DNA of 64,000 bases, from the NCBI RefSeq assembly GCF_900103275.1, contig NZ_FNGP01000004.1, forward strand, positions 285,734 to 349,733, read 5' to 3'. Shown one piece after another: positions 1 to 6,975 of this stretch. How positions within the stretch are numbered: the stretch's first letter is position 1; each line of letters starts with the position of its first letter. The notes under the pieces are model-generated. The model saw only the letters and a list, made by a program, of their open reading frames with translations. It had not been told where the DNA came from and ran no database searches. This DNA comes from Tessaracoccus oleiagri (GTDB taxonomy: Bacteria > Actinomycetota > Actinomycetes > Propionibacteriales > Propionibacteriaceae). Made by a program: the position numbers and the translations under genes.

Positions 1-973
1 GGATGGTGGTCCCACCCTCCGCGACCGCCGCAAGGGCGGCCACCACCGGGGTGAGTTCCGAGGCCGCGTGGAGGTCGACGTCGATGCCACGGAGCGCTTC
101 GCCGCGGCCCAGGGTGACCACACCGTCGGCCGTCTCCACCTCGCAGCCCATCCGACGAGCCACGTCGAGGAAGAGCGCCCCTGGCTGCGTGGTCGTCGCG
201 GGCCAGCCGGGGACGGAGACCCGGCCCCCCGCCACCGCCGCGGCCGCCAGGAAGACCGACGCGTTGGTGAGGTCGGGCTCCACCTGGCTGTCCAGCGCCC
301 GCACCGGGCCTTCGTCGACCCGCCAGGTGCGCTCGTCGAGCTCCCGGGCGCGCACCCCCCGGTCCGCGAGCATGGTCGTGGTCATCGCGATGTGCGGCCG
401 CGACGGCAGGGTGTCACCTGCGTGCCGCACGGTGAGGCCCCCGGGAAGGCGTGCCCCCACCAGGAGGAGGCCCGACACGAATTGGCTGCTCGCGGAGGAG
501 TCGATGGTGACGTCGCCACCGCGCAACTGCTCCGGGGGCGTCACCGTGAACGGGAGCCGGTCGGCGTCCACGCCGGCGCCGAGCTGGCGGAGCCCGTCGA
601 GGAGCCCGGCCATGGGTCGCTCGCTGGCGTGTGGGTCCCCGACGAACCGGACGGGTCCGTCCGCGAGGAGTGCGAGCGGCGGGACGAACCGCATCACCGT
701 GCCGGCGAGACCGCAGTCGATGGTGGCTCCACCGGTGACGGGTCCGGGAGTGACAATGAGCCGTCCGCCACCCAGGTCGTCGACCCCGACGCCGAGCGCG
801 CGGAGCGCGTCGATCATGAGTGCGGAGTCGCGTGACGCGAGCGCGCCCGAGATGTGGCTGGGTCCATCGCCCAGGGCCGCCATGACGAGGGCACGGTTGG
901 TTTCAGACTTCGATCCGGGCACGACGACCCGACCATGCACCCCTTCGGGGGCATGGGGGAGGGAGACGATCAA
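1..973 (-). CDS. aroA: 3-phosphoshikimate 1-carboxyvinyltransferase (EPSP synthase), C-terminus cut by window edge
   Basis: Joins phosphoenolpyruvate to shikimate-3-phosphate to make EPSP in the shikimate pathway to aromatic amino acids. About 324 N-terminal residues are visible; the family is usually about 430, so the C-terminus lies beyond base 1. Seen motifs are VPGSKSETNRALV near the N-terminus (substrate-binding Lys-Ser), CGLAGTVMRF and ERPMAGLLDGL, all typical of actinobacterial AroA. The start is uncertain. TTG at 973 has AAGGAG eight bases upstream and overlaps the DoxX stop, suggesting coupling; GTG at 940 is an alternative without a good ribosome site. In mycobacteria and streptomycetes aroA also lies near the SigH/SigR locus, so the synteny fits. 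Confidence 0.93.
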   Translation of the reverse strand, partial: MIVSLPHAPEGVHGRVVVPGSKSETNRALVMAALGDGPSHISGALASRDSALMIDALRALGVGVDDLGGGRLIVTPGPVTGGATIDCGLAGTVMRFVPPLALLADGPVRFVGDPHASERPMAGLLDGLRQLGAGVDADRLPFTVTPPEQLRGGDVTIDSSASSQFVSGLLLVGARLPGGLTVRHAGDTLPSRPHIAMTTTMLADRGVRARELDERTWRVDEGPVRALDSQVEPDLTNASVFLAAAAVAGGRVSVPGWPATTTQPGALFLDVARRMGCEVETADGVVTLGRGEALRGIDVDLHAASELTPVVAALAAVAEGGTTI

Positions 974-1530
974 CGACCGATCTCCTTGGCCAGCTTGCTG
1001 GCGCGGCGCTTGGCGCGCTTGGTCATCTTGCCGGCGCGCTCGCCGAGCTCGTGGGCCTGCCGGGCGGCCAGCTTCGACTTCTGCTCTGCGCGCCAGCCGA
1101 GGCTGGGGCGTCCCTGCAGGTCGCGGGAGGCCAGCAGCGCGCCGCCCAGGAGCGCCACGTGCTTGAGGGCCTCCTTCTGCGCGGCCTTGCGCTCGTCGGC
1201 CGGGGCGTCCTTCGAGGGCCACGCCATCGCGATGTCCATGACCGTCGCCTTCGCCAGGAGGAAGGCACCCAGCCGGCGGCCGATGCCGAGGGCGAACATC
1301 GCGCCCCCGACGACCTTGACGATCCCGCTCAGGCGGACCCAGGTCTCGGCGGACTCGGGGATGCTCGACGAGTAGGAGGCGGGCGCGATGCGCTGGACCA
1401 GCGGAACCGCCTTCTTGGTGAATGCCTCGGCCTCCGGCGCAGTCTCCGAAGGCTTCGTGGCGGCCTTGATGCCGTCGACGATGTAGTAGCTGGCGAACAT
1501 GGATCGTGCAGCGAAACGCAGAAGACTCAT
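970..1530 (-). CDS. DoxX family membrane protein
   Basis: A 186-residue protein resembling the DoxX family: an N-terminal membrane segment (MSLLRFAARSMFASYYIVDG), a central WVRLSGIVKVVGGAMFALG helix, then FLLAKATVMDIAMAWP and a further hydrophobic helix. The C-terminal 45 residues are very basic (Lys/Arg-rich) and likely cytoplasmic. DoxX proteins are integral membrane proteins linked in some bacteria to thiosulfate oxidation or redox balance; the substrate here is unknown. The ATG lies 6 bases after a TAGTCT hexamer with no Shine-Dalgarno sequence, so translation may be leaderless. aroA follows with a 4-base overlap. Confidence 0.8.
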   Translation of the reverse strand: MSLLRFAARSMFASYYIVDGIKAATKPSETAPEAEAFTKKAVPLVQRIAPASYSSSIPESAETWVRLSGIVKVVGGAMFALGIGRRLGAFLLAKATVMDIAMAWPSKDAPADERKAAQKEALKHVALLGGALLASRDLQGRPSLGWRAEQKSKLAARQAHELGERAGKMTKRAKRRASKLAKEIGR

Positions 1531-1536
1531 GTGCCG

Positions 1537-1554
1537 AGACTACCCGGCTAAGGT
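1537..1554. promoter_or_regulatory. Paired divergent -10 elements for DoxX and SRAP genes
   Basis: The whole divergent intergenic region is 30 bp. It contains TAGTCT read on the minus strand (1537-1542), 6 bases before the DoxX ATG, and TAAGGT on the plus strand (1549-1554), 6 bases before the SRAP GTG. Neither start has a Shine-Dalgarno sequence. -35 boxes are not convincing. Confidence 0.5.
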
Positions 1555-1560
1555 GACAAC

Positions 1561-2247
1561 GTGTGCGGAAGATATGCAGCCTCTGCCAATCCCGATGAGC
1601 TCGTCGAGGAGTTCGACATCGAGTTCGTCGGCGACGTCGAGCAGGTCGCCGCACCGCGCTACAACATCGCGCCCACGGACCCGGTGGCCACCGTCTTCGT
1701 CGACGAACGGGACGGGCGGTTGCGCCGGGAGCTGGGGACCAGCGCGTGGGGGTTGATCCCGCCCTGGCGCAGCGAGAAGCCGATGCGGCTCATCAACGCC
1801 CGCGTCGAGACCGTCAACGAGAAACCCTCCTTCCGTGGTGCGGTGAGGGCGAGGCGGTGCATCCTGCCGGCGCTCGGCTACTACGAGTGGCGTTCGGAGC
1901 CGCACGGCCGGCGGACGGTCAAACAGCCCTACTTCATGAGGGCCCGGAAGGGCTCGCTCGCGATGGCCGGGATCTTCGAGTTCCACCGCACGGACCAGGG
2001 CTGGATCCGCACCACGTCCATCCTCACCACCGAGGCCACCGACGAGTACGGCTGGGTCCACGACCGGATGCCGATGACGGTGCCCCCCGACGCCGTCGCG
2101 GACTGGCTCGACCCCGGCATGACCGACGGGTACCGCGCGGTCTCGCTGCTCGCCCAGCCGGACCTGACACGCCCGCACAAGGTCTCGCGGGCGGTCAGCA
2201 CCGTGGGCAACGACGGGCCGGAACTGATCGAGCCGCTGGCGGAATAG
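1561..2247 (+). CDS. SOS response-associated peptidase (SRAP) family protein, YedK/HMCES type
   Basis: A 228-residue single-domain SRAP protein. In this family Cys2 becomes the N-terminal residue after Met removal and forms a covalent thiazolidine crosslink with abasic sites in single-stranded DNA, shielding them. Visible: MCGRYA at the N-terminus with Cys2, [11 protein letters not shown], the WGLIPPW motif, [14 protein letters not shown], and [13 protein letters not shown] with the conserved Glu. The length is normal. GTG at 1561 is forced by the Cys2 requirement. A homologue lies near aroA and sigH in Mycobacterium tuberculosis (Rv3226c), so the context is conserved. The start appears leaderless. 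Confidence 0.93.
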   Translation: MCGRYAASANPDELVEEFDIEFVGDVEQVAAPRYNIAPTDPVATVFVDERDGRLRRELGTSAWGLIPPWRSEKPMRLINARVETVNEKPSFRGAVRARRCILPALGYYEWRSEPHGRRTVKQPYFMRARKGSLAMAGIFEFHRTDQGWIRTTSILTTEATDEYGWVHDRMPMTVPPDAVADWLDPGMTDGYRAVSLLAQPDLTRPHKVSRAVSTVGNDGPELIEPLAE

Positions 2248-2266
2248 ATCGACGCCGAGAGGCGTT
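2241..2266 (+). promoter_or_regulatory. SigR/SigH-type promoter upstream of sigR
   Basis: GGAAT (2241-2245), exactly 18 bases, then GTT (2264-2266): the consensus recognised by Streptomyces SigR and mycobacterial SigH. The -35 overlaps the SRAP stop codon. The spacer carries a small inverted repeat, ACGCC-gaga-GGCGT. Transcription would begin at about 2273-2276, right at an in-frame ATG (2276). A second hexamer, TATTGT (2334-2339), lies 8 bases before the ATG at 2348. Confidence 0.7.
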
Positions 2267-2347
2267 AGGGAGGGCATGATCGCCCCCACGGCCCTCTCGC
2301 CGGACCTTCGCCTGGCCCGGGTCGTCGGCGCGCTATTGTTCGGGGTG

Positions 2348-2962
2348 ATGAACGCGAAGGCTGATCTGGAGACGTCGGTGCCCGCCGACGACGTGGACGC
2401 GTTCGAAACCGAGGCCCTCGCCCTGGTCGATCGGCTCTACGGCGCCGCGCTCGGCATGACGCGGAAGCCCGCCGACGCCGAGGACCTCGTCCAGGAGACG
2501 TACGCCAAGGCCTTCGCCGCGCAGGACTCGTTCCAGCCGGGCACGAACCTCAAGGCTTGGCTCTACCGGATCCTCACCAACACCTACATCTCGCACTACC
2601 GCAAGGCCCAGCGTTCGCCGAGGATCAGCAGCGACGAGAAGGTCGAGGACTGGCAGCTGGCCAGCGCCGCGTCGCACGACTCGCGCGGCCTCCGGTCGGC
2701 CGAGATGGAGGCGCTCGAGTCGATGCCGGACAGCGTCGTCGCCGACGCCATCGCCGAACTCAGCGAGAACTACCGCGTCGCCGTCCTCCTGAGCGACGTC
2801 GAAGGCTTCTCCTACAAGGAGATCGCCGAGATCATGGACACGCCCATCGGGACGGTCATGAGCCGGCTGAACCGCGGCCGCGCACAGCTCCGCGAGTCGC
2901 TCGCCGAGTACGCCGCCGAGCGGGGCATCGGCCGCAGCCGGAGGGAGGCCGACGGTGAGTGA
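2348..2962 (+). CDS. sigR: RNA polymerase ECF sigma factor, SigR/SigH type
   Basis: About 204 residues. Region 2 is seen as [32 protein letters not shown] and [11 protein letters not shown]; region 4 as [20 protein letters not shown] followed by [19 protein letters not shown] (helix-turn-helix). It is the thiol-oxidative (disulfide) stress sigma of actinobacteria, held by the zinc anti-sigma encoded next with an 8-base overlap. An in-frame ATG at 2276 would add 24 residues. In Streptomyces coelicolor the SigR-dependent promoter likewise yields an extended, unstable SigR', so both starts may be used. I chose 2348 because [10 protein letters not shown] begins the family-like region and TATTGT precedes it by 8 bases. 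Confidence 0.93.
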   Translation: MNAKADLETSVPADDVDAFETEALALVDRLYGAALGMTRKPADAEDLVQETYAKAFAAQDSFQPGTNLKAWLYRILTNTYISHYRKAQRSPRISSDEKVEDWQLASAASHDSRGLRSAEMEALESMPDSVVADAIAELSENYRVAVLLSDVEGFSYKEIAEIMDTPIGTVMSRLNRGRAQLRESLAEYAAERGIGRSRREADGE

Positions 2963-3215
2963 GGCGGCCCACGGGCACGACGAGATGGACGAGTGCGTCG
3001 CCGCGCTCACGCAGGTGCACGCCTTCCTGCACGGCGAGATGCCCGACGCGGACGCCGACGCGATCCGTCACCACCTGCACGCCTGCGAGCGATGTATGGA
3101 GAACTTCGAGATCGAAGCCACCATCAACGAGATGATCAAGCGCGCCCACCGCGCGGTGCACCCGCCCGAGACGCTGGTGTCCCGGGTCATGAGCCTCAGG
3201 ATCAAGCGCACCTGA
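2955..3215 (+). CDS. rsrA: Zinc-binding anti-sigma factor, RsrA/RshA type
   Basis: An 86-residue anti-sigma factor of the ZAS family. The core H-x3-C-x2-C is visible as HLHACERC (His40, Cys44, Cys47), and Cys14 sits where RsrA has its fourth ligand and redox-active cysteine (MDECVAAL). In the family, oxidation forms a disulfide, zinc is lost and the sigma factor is released. The gene starts with GTG inside the last codons of sigR (8-base overlap), so translation is coupled and stoichiometry likely balanced. A strong terminator follows directly. Confidence 0.93.
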   Translation: MSEAAHGHDEMDECVAALTQVHAFLHGEMPDADADAIRHHLHACERCMENFEIEATINEMIKRAHRAVHPPETLVSRVMSLRIKRT

Positions 3216-3231
3216 GTTCCAGGGATGAAGA

Positions 3232-3256
3232 AAAGCCCCCGGCTTCCGGGGGCTTT
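3232..3256 (+). terminator. Intrinsic terminator after sigR-rsrA
   Basis: Perfect 11-bp stem AAAGCCCCCGG / CCGGGGGCTTT with a 3-base loop. The A-rich left side and T-rich right side could let it also stop the bL37 transcript from the other strand. Confidence 0.85.
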
Positions 3257-3295
3257 CGTGTCGGCGCTGCGGCCGGCTGCGGCCGACCGCGGACC

Positions 3296-3370
3296 TCAGC
3301 TGTTGGGGCGCTTGCCGTGGTTCGCCTTGTTCTTGCGACGAGCGCGGCGCTTGCGTCCAGTCTTGCCCAT
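3296..3370 (-). CDS. 50S ribosomal protein bL37
   Basis: A 24-residue, extremely basic peptide beginning MGKTGRKRRARRKNKAN and ending HGKRPNS. This matches the actinobacterial small ribosomal protein bL37 first seen in Mycobacterium smegmatis 70S structures. ATG at 3370 is preceded by AAGGAG with 5-base spacing, a strong ribosome site. It sits between the convergent sigR-rsrA operon and the divergent PdtaS-like kinase gene. It is short enough to be missed by many gene callers. Confidence 0.88.
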   Translation of the reverse strand: MGKTGRKRRARRKNKANHGKRPNS

Positions 3371-3423
3371 ATCTACTCCTTGGCTTTGAGGGTGCAACGC
3401 CCCATTGTGGCACAGTTGGCCCC

Positions 3424-4878
3424 ATGAAAGATGCCCACAGCCTGTCGGACGAGCAATGGCTGGAAGCGTTCGAAGGGCAGTGGCACTTCCTCGCGGACCT
3501 CAGTTTCTCGGATCTGGTGCTCTGGCTCCCCACCGACGAGACGGCGGAGACCTTCGAGTGCAAGGCCCAGATCCGTCCGGTGACCGGCCCGACGGCGCTG
3601 GAGGACGACGTCGTCGGCGAACGGATCGGCCACGAGGCGGACCATCCCGTCGTCGTCGCCTGGATGTCCCACGAGATCGCCGAGACGAGCGACAACGCAC
3701 TCTCGGCCGGGATACCGGTCGACGTGTGGGCCATCCCGGTGCTGCGCAACGAGCGCCCGATCGCCGTGGTCGAGCGGCACACCAACCAGATGGGGGTGCG
3801 GGCCACCGGCGCGCTGGAGGAGAACTTCCTGGAGATCGCGGACATCCTCACCCAGATGCTGCAGCGCGGCGAGTTCCCGCTGATGCAGCCGACCGACAAG
3901 GCGCTGGCCCCCAAGGTGGCCGACGGGGTGCTGCGCGTGCTGCCCAACGGCGTGATCTCCTACGCGAGCCCCAACGCGGTCACCGGCTTCCGCCGCCTCG
4001 GCGCGCTCGGGGACATCGAGGGGGAGAACTTCCGGGACCTCACGCGCTCGCTGCGGCAGGGCGTGGAGTCCGTCGGCCAGACGGTGGGCAAGGACCTCGA
4101 CGGGACGCTGAGCCTCGAGTTCGAGATAGAGCAGCGCAACGCGTCGATGCGGTTCCTCCTCCTGCCCCTGTGGCTCGAGCGCAGCTCCGCCGGCATGCTG
4201 GTGCTGTGCAGGGACACCACGGACCTGCGGCGACGTGACCGCATGCTGGTGACCAAGGACGCCACCATCCGCGAGATCCACCACCGCGTGAAGAACAACC
4301 TGCAGACGGTCGCGGCACTGCTGCGGATGCAGTCGCGGCGGCTCGAGTCCGCCGACGGCAAGGAGGCGCTCCGCGACGCCATGCGTCGGGTGAGCTCGAT
4401 CGCCGTGGTGCACGAGACGTTGAGCCAGTCGCTCACGGAGGACGTGGCCTTCGACCAGATCTGCGACAAGATCCTCGACATGGTGGGCGACCTCGCCGCT
4501 GCCTCCGGCACGGTCGTCGCGCGGCGCGTCGGGAGCTTCGGGGTCATTCCCGCGGACGCGGCGACCTCCCTGTCCATGGTGGTCACCGAACTTTGCCAGA
4601 ACGCCATTGAACACGGCCTGCAGAGCTCCTCCGGGCACGTCACCGTGATCCCGGAGCGCACCGACGACCACCTGACGATACGGATCGTCGACGACGGGGT
4701 GGGCCTGGCGGACGACTTCGTCCTCGGCGCCCAGACGAGCCTCGGGCTCTCGATCATCACCACGCTCGTGGGGGACATGGCCGGGTCGTTCGACCTCAGG
4801 CCGTGCGACGAGGGGCCCGGCACGGAGGCAGTGATCGAGCTGCCGCTCGACCAGTTGCGGAAGAAGGCGGCGGGCTAG
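3424..4878 (+). CDS. pdtaS: PdtaS-like sensor histidine kinase (GAF-PAS-HisKA_2-HATPase)
   Basis: A soluble 484-residue kinase. Roughly residues 30-135 look like a GAF domain and 150-260 a PAS domain. The HisKA_2 phospho-acceptor motif REIHHRVKNNLQTVAALLRM holds His286/His287. The HATPase shows VTELCQNAIEHG (N box) and IVDDGVGL (G1 box). No membrane segments are seen. The family partner PdtaR is an ANTAR antiterminator, not encoded here. In mycobacteria pdtaS likewise lies tail to tail with whiB1. The stop overlaps the whiB1 stop by 4 bases. The start is weakly supported: CACAGT (3411-3416) lies 7 bases upstream and no Shine-Dalgarno is evident. Confidence 0.9.
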   Translation: MKDAHSLSDEQWLEAFEGQWHFLADLSFSDLVLWLPTDETAETFECKAQIRPVTGPTALEDDVVGERIGHEADHPVVVAWMSHEIAETSDNALSAGIPVDVWAIPVLRNERPIAVVERHTNQMGVRATGALEENFLEIADILTQMLQRGEFPLMQPTDKALAPKVADGVLRVLPNGVISYASPNAVTGFRRLGALGDIEGENFRDLTRSLRQGVESVGQTVGKDLDGTLSLEFEIEQRNASMRFLLLPLWLERSSAGMLVLCRDTTDLRRRDRMLVTKDATIREIHHRVKNNLQTVAALLRMQSRRLESADGKEALRDAMRRVSSIAVVHETLSQSLTEDVAFDQICDKILDMVGDLAAASGTVVARRVGSFGVIPADAATSLSMVVTELCQNAIEHGLQSSSGHVTVIPERTDDHLTIRIVDDGVGLADDFVLGAQTSLGLSIITTLVGDMAGSFDLRPCDEGPGTEAVIELPLDQLRKKAAG

Positions 4879-5126
4879 CTGTTGCGCAGGCGGGAACGCG
4901 CGTTGCGCCGCTTGATGGCGCGGCGCTCGTCCTCGCTCATGCCGCCCCAGACGCCGTGGTCCTGCCCGGCCTCGAGGGCCCAGGCCAGACATTGGTCGAT
5001 CACTTCGCAGCGCTGGCAGATCTTCTTGGCCTCCTCGATCTGCGCGAGTGCGGGACCGGTGTTACCCACAGGAAAGAAGAGCTCAGGATCCTCCGTCAGG
5101 CACGCAGCCTTATGACGCCAATCCAT
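4875..5126 (-). CDS. whiB1: WhiB family Fe-S transcriptional regulator, WhiB1 type
   Basis: An 83-residue Wbl protein. Four [4Fe-4S] ligands are visible at Cys9, Cys37, Cys40 and Cys46 (C-x27-C-x2-C-x5-C), followed by the GVWGGMSEDERR turn that contacts region 4 of the primary sigma factor, and a basic C-terminal tail (KRRNARSRLRN) for DNA contact. WhiB1 is essential and nitric-oxide-sensitive in mycobacteria. The length and the neighbouring PdtaS-like gene match WhiB1. GAAAGGAAG lies 8 bases before the ATG, and a good promoter sits about 50 bases upstream. Confidence 0.93.
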   Translation of the reverse strand: MDWRHKAACLTEDPELFFPVGNTGPALAQIEEAKKICQRCEVIDQCLAWALEAGQDHGVWGGMSEDERRAIKRRNARSRLRNS

Positions 5127-5176
5127 TCGATTGCACTTCCTTTCGTGGGGGGTTCGCGTAGAAGTCGAGCTACTGA

Positions 5177-5205
5177 AACATACTCTCTCAGTGCGGTTTC
5201 AACAA
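5177..5205 (-). promoter_or_regulatory. whiB1 promoter
   Basis: Read on the minus strand: TTGTTG (5200-5205), 17 bases, TATGTT (5177-5182). This is one of the best sigma-A-like promoters in the window, with about 45 bases of untranslated leader. Confidence 0.65.
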
Positions 5206-5263
5206 GGGGACGAACCGGATCGACCAGGTTGCTGACCCGTTGCCACTACGCCATGCTTGCTCC

Positions 5264-5653
5264 ATGACGTCGACGCCGCAACGACTCTTCCAGCCGGTGA
5301 GCCTCGGTCTCGCGACCACTCTAACCGGGCTCATGGGTCTCGCGGCGGTAGTCGCGGGATTCGCCGCCATCGCGTCGCAGTTCAGCCGCTTCGGCCTGGG
5401 GGTGGGGGTCATGCTCATCGTCTACGGGGCGATGATGCTCGCCGTCACCTGGGCCGCCTACCGGCGCTTCGCATGGGCCTGGGGCCTGCTGGTGGCCACC
5501 GCGCTCCTGAACGCCTTCACCGTCGGCAGCTTCCTCGAGACCCAGGACGCCGCGCAGCGCTACGGCATGGCCGCGCTGCTGGTGGTCACCGTTGTCGCCG
5601 GCGTCGCGGCCATCCTGCCCGCCACCAGACTCGCGATGGACCGCGGCCGCTAG
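5264..5653 (+). CDS. Small integral membrane protein of unknown function
   Basis: A 129-residue protein with about four hydrophobic helices: SLGLATTLTGLMGLAAVVAG, LGVGVMLIVYGAMMLAVTWA, AWAWGLLVATALLNAFTV and MAALLVVTVVAGVAAILPAT. Four helices with short loops suggest a compact membrane bundle. I do not recognise the family. A TTG eight codons upstream is possible, but ATG at 5264 is better. It is convergent with galK (4-base overlap) and divergent from whiB1. Confidence 0.7.
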   Translation: MTSTPQRLFQPVSLGLATTLTGLMGLAAVVAGFAAIASQFSRFGLGVGVMLIVYGAMMLAVTWAAYRRFAWAWGLLVATALLNAFTVGSFLETQDAAQRYGMAALLVVTVVAGVAAILPATRLAMDRGR

Positions 5654-6798
5654 GCGAGCCGACCGGCGCCCGCCGACGGGGACGCGACGAACCAGCGCGG
5701 CTCGGCGTGGCCGCGGATCGCGAACGCCTCCGCTATGCGCCGACCCATCGGATCACCCGCCCCGGACGGCGCCAGGGCGATGATGCAGCCACCGAACCCG
5801 CCTCCGGTCATGCGTGCGCCGAGGGCGCCCTCCTCACGGGCCACGTCCACGGCGAGGTCCACCGTCGGCACCGTGATCTCGTAGTCGTCGCGCATCGACG
5901 CGTGCGACGCGTCCAGCAGGGGGCCCAAACGCTCCAGGTCCCCGTCCCGGGCCACTGCGACCGCCTCGAGGACCCGCTGGTTCTCGGTCACGACGTGCCG
6001 GACCCGCTTCCGCAGCAGCGGGTCGTCGAGCTGCTGGAGCGCCGCCGCGGGGTCGGTCACGTCCCTGAGCGCGGGGACACCCAGCAGGCGGGCCGCCTCC
6101 TCACAGGCGGCGCGGCGCGCGCCGTACTCCCCGTCGACGTGGCTGTGCGGTGTCCGGGTGTCCAGCACGAGGATCTCGAGCCCGTGGTCGGCGAGGGGGA
6201 GCGGCACGTCGCGGGTCTCCAGCGTGCGGCAGTCCATGAAGAGCCCATGGCCCTCCTTGCACAGGGTGCTCGCCGCCTGGTCGAGGATTCCGGTGGGTGC
6301 GCCGACGTAGGCGTTCTCCGCCACCTGGGCCAGCTTGGCCCTGTCCAGCGCCGCCACGTCCAGGCCGTAGAGGTCGACGAGCGCGGCCATCGCCGCACAC
6401 TCGATGGCGGCGGAGCTGGACAGGCCGGCGCCCAGGGGTACGTCGGAACTGAGCACCATGGTCGCGCCCCCGACTTCGTGCCCGGCCCGCGAGAGGGCCC
6501 AGTGCACGCCGGCGAGGTAGGCCGACCACCCCGCGTCGCCGCCGGGGCGGAGTCCGTCGAGCGCGAGGTCGACGTCGCCGTAGACCTCCAGCGAGCGCAG
6601 CACCAACCGCCCGTCGTCGCGCCGGGCCGCGGCGACCACCGCGCGCTGCTCGATCGCGAAGGGGAGGACGAAGCCCTCGTTGTAGTCGGTGTGCTCGCCG
6701 ATCAGGTTGACCCGGCCGGGGCCGAACCACAAGCCCTCGGGGTCCTGACCGGCGAACCGCCGGAACTCCTCAGCCAGCAGTGATGGCTCAGGGGCCAT
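5650..6798 (-). CDS. galK: Galactokinase
   Basis: A 382-residue GHMP kinase that phosphorylates galactose at O1 for the Leloir pathway. The galactokinase signature is seen as GPGRVNLIGEHTDYNEG near residue 30, the ATP-binding motif as PLGAGLSSSAAIE, and the C-terminal motif as GARMTGGGFGGCIIAL. The ATG at 6798 overlaps the stop of the upstream DUF6104 gene (TGATG), and GGAGGA lies just upstream. No galT or galE is nearby. Its place behind kgd suggests cotranscription rather than a dedicated gal operon. Confidence 0.94.
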   Translation of the reverse strand: MAPEPSLLAEEFRRFAGQDPEGLWFGPGRVNLIGEHTDYNEGFVLPFAIEQRAVVAAARRDDGRLVLRSLEVYGDVDLALDGLRPGGDAGWSAYLAGVHWALSRAGHEVGGATMVLSSDVPLGAGLSSSAAIECAAMAALVDLYGLDVAALDRAKLAQVAENAYVGAPTGILDQAASTLCKEGHGLFMDCRTLETRDVPLPLADHGLEILVLDTRTPHSHVDGEYGARRAACEEAARLLGVPALRDVTDPAAALQQLDDPLLRKRVRHVVTENQRVLEAVAVARDGDLERLGPLLDASHASMRDDYEITVPTVDLAVDVAREEGALGARMTGGGFGGCIIALAPSGAGDPMGRRIAEAFAIRGHAEPRWFVASPSAGAGRLA

Positions 6799-6974
6799 CA
6801 GTCCTCCTCGTCGTCGAGACGGGCGAGCCAGGACGCGAGGCGCTCGACCGGGGTCTCGAACTCCGGGTTCAGGTCCACGAAGGTGCGGAACTGCTCGGCG
6901 AGCCACTCGAAGGAGACCTCCTCCTCCCCGCGACGGTCGACCAGTTCCTCAAGACCCCGATCGGTGAAATACAC
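6798..6974 (-). CDS. DUF6104 family small protein
   Basis: A 58-residue acidic protein starting MYFTDRGLEELVDRRGEEEV and ending WLARLDDEED, matching the conserved small DUF6104 proteins found in actinobacteria. No function is known. It begins with GTG one base after the kgd stop and ends overlapping galK's ATG, so all three genes look translationally coupled. Conserved linkage to kgd suggests a role in 2-oxoglutarate metabolism, but that is inference. Confidence 0.8.
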   Translation of the reverse strand: MYFTDRGLEELVDRRGEEEVSFEWLAEQFRTFVDLNPEFETPVERLASWLARLDDEED

Positions 6975-6975
6975 G

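Noticed and set aside
3..1166. Plus-strand frames at the left edge
   Set aside because: They lie opposite aroA, whose EPSP-synthase motifs are clear, and look Ser/Arg/Pro-rich without domains.
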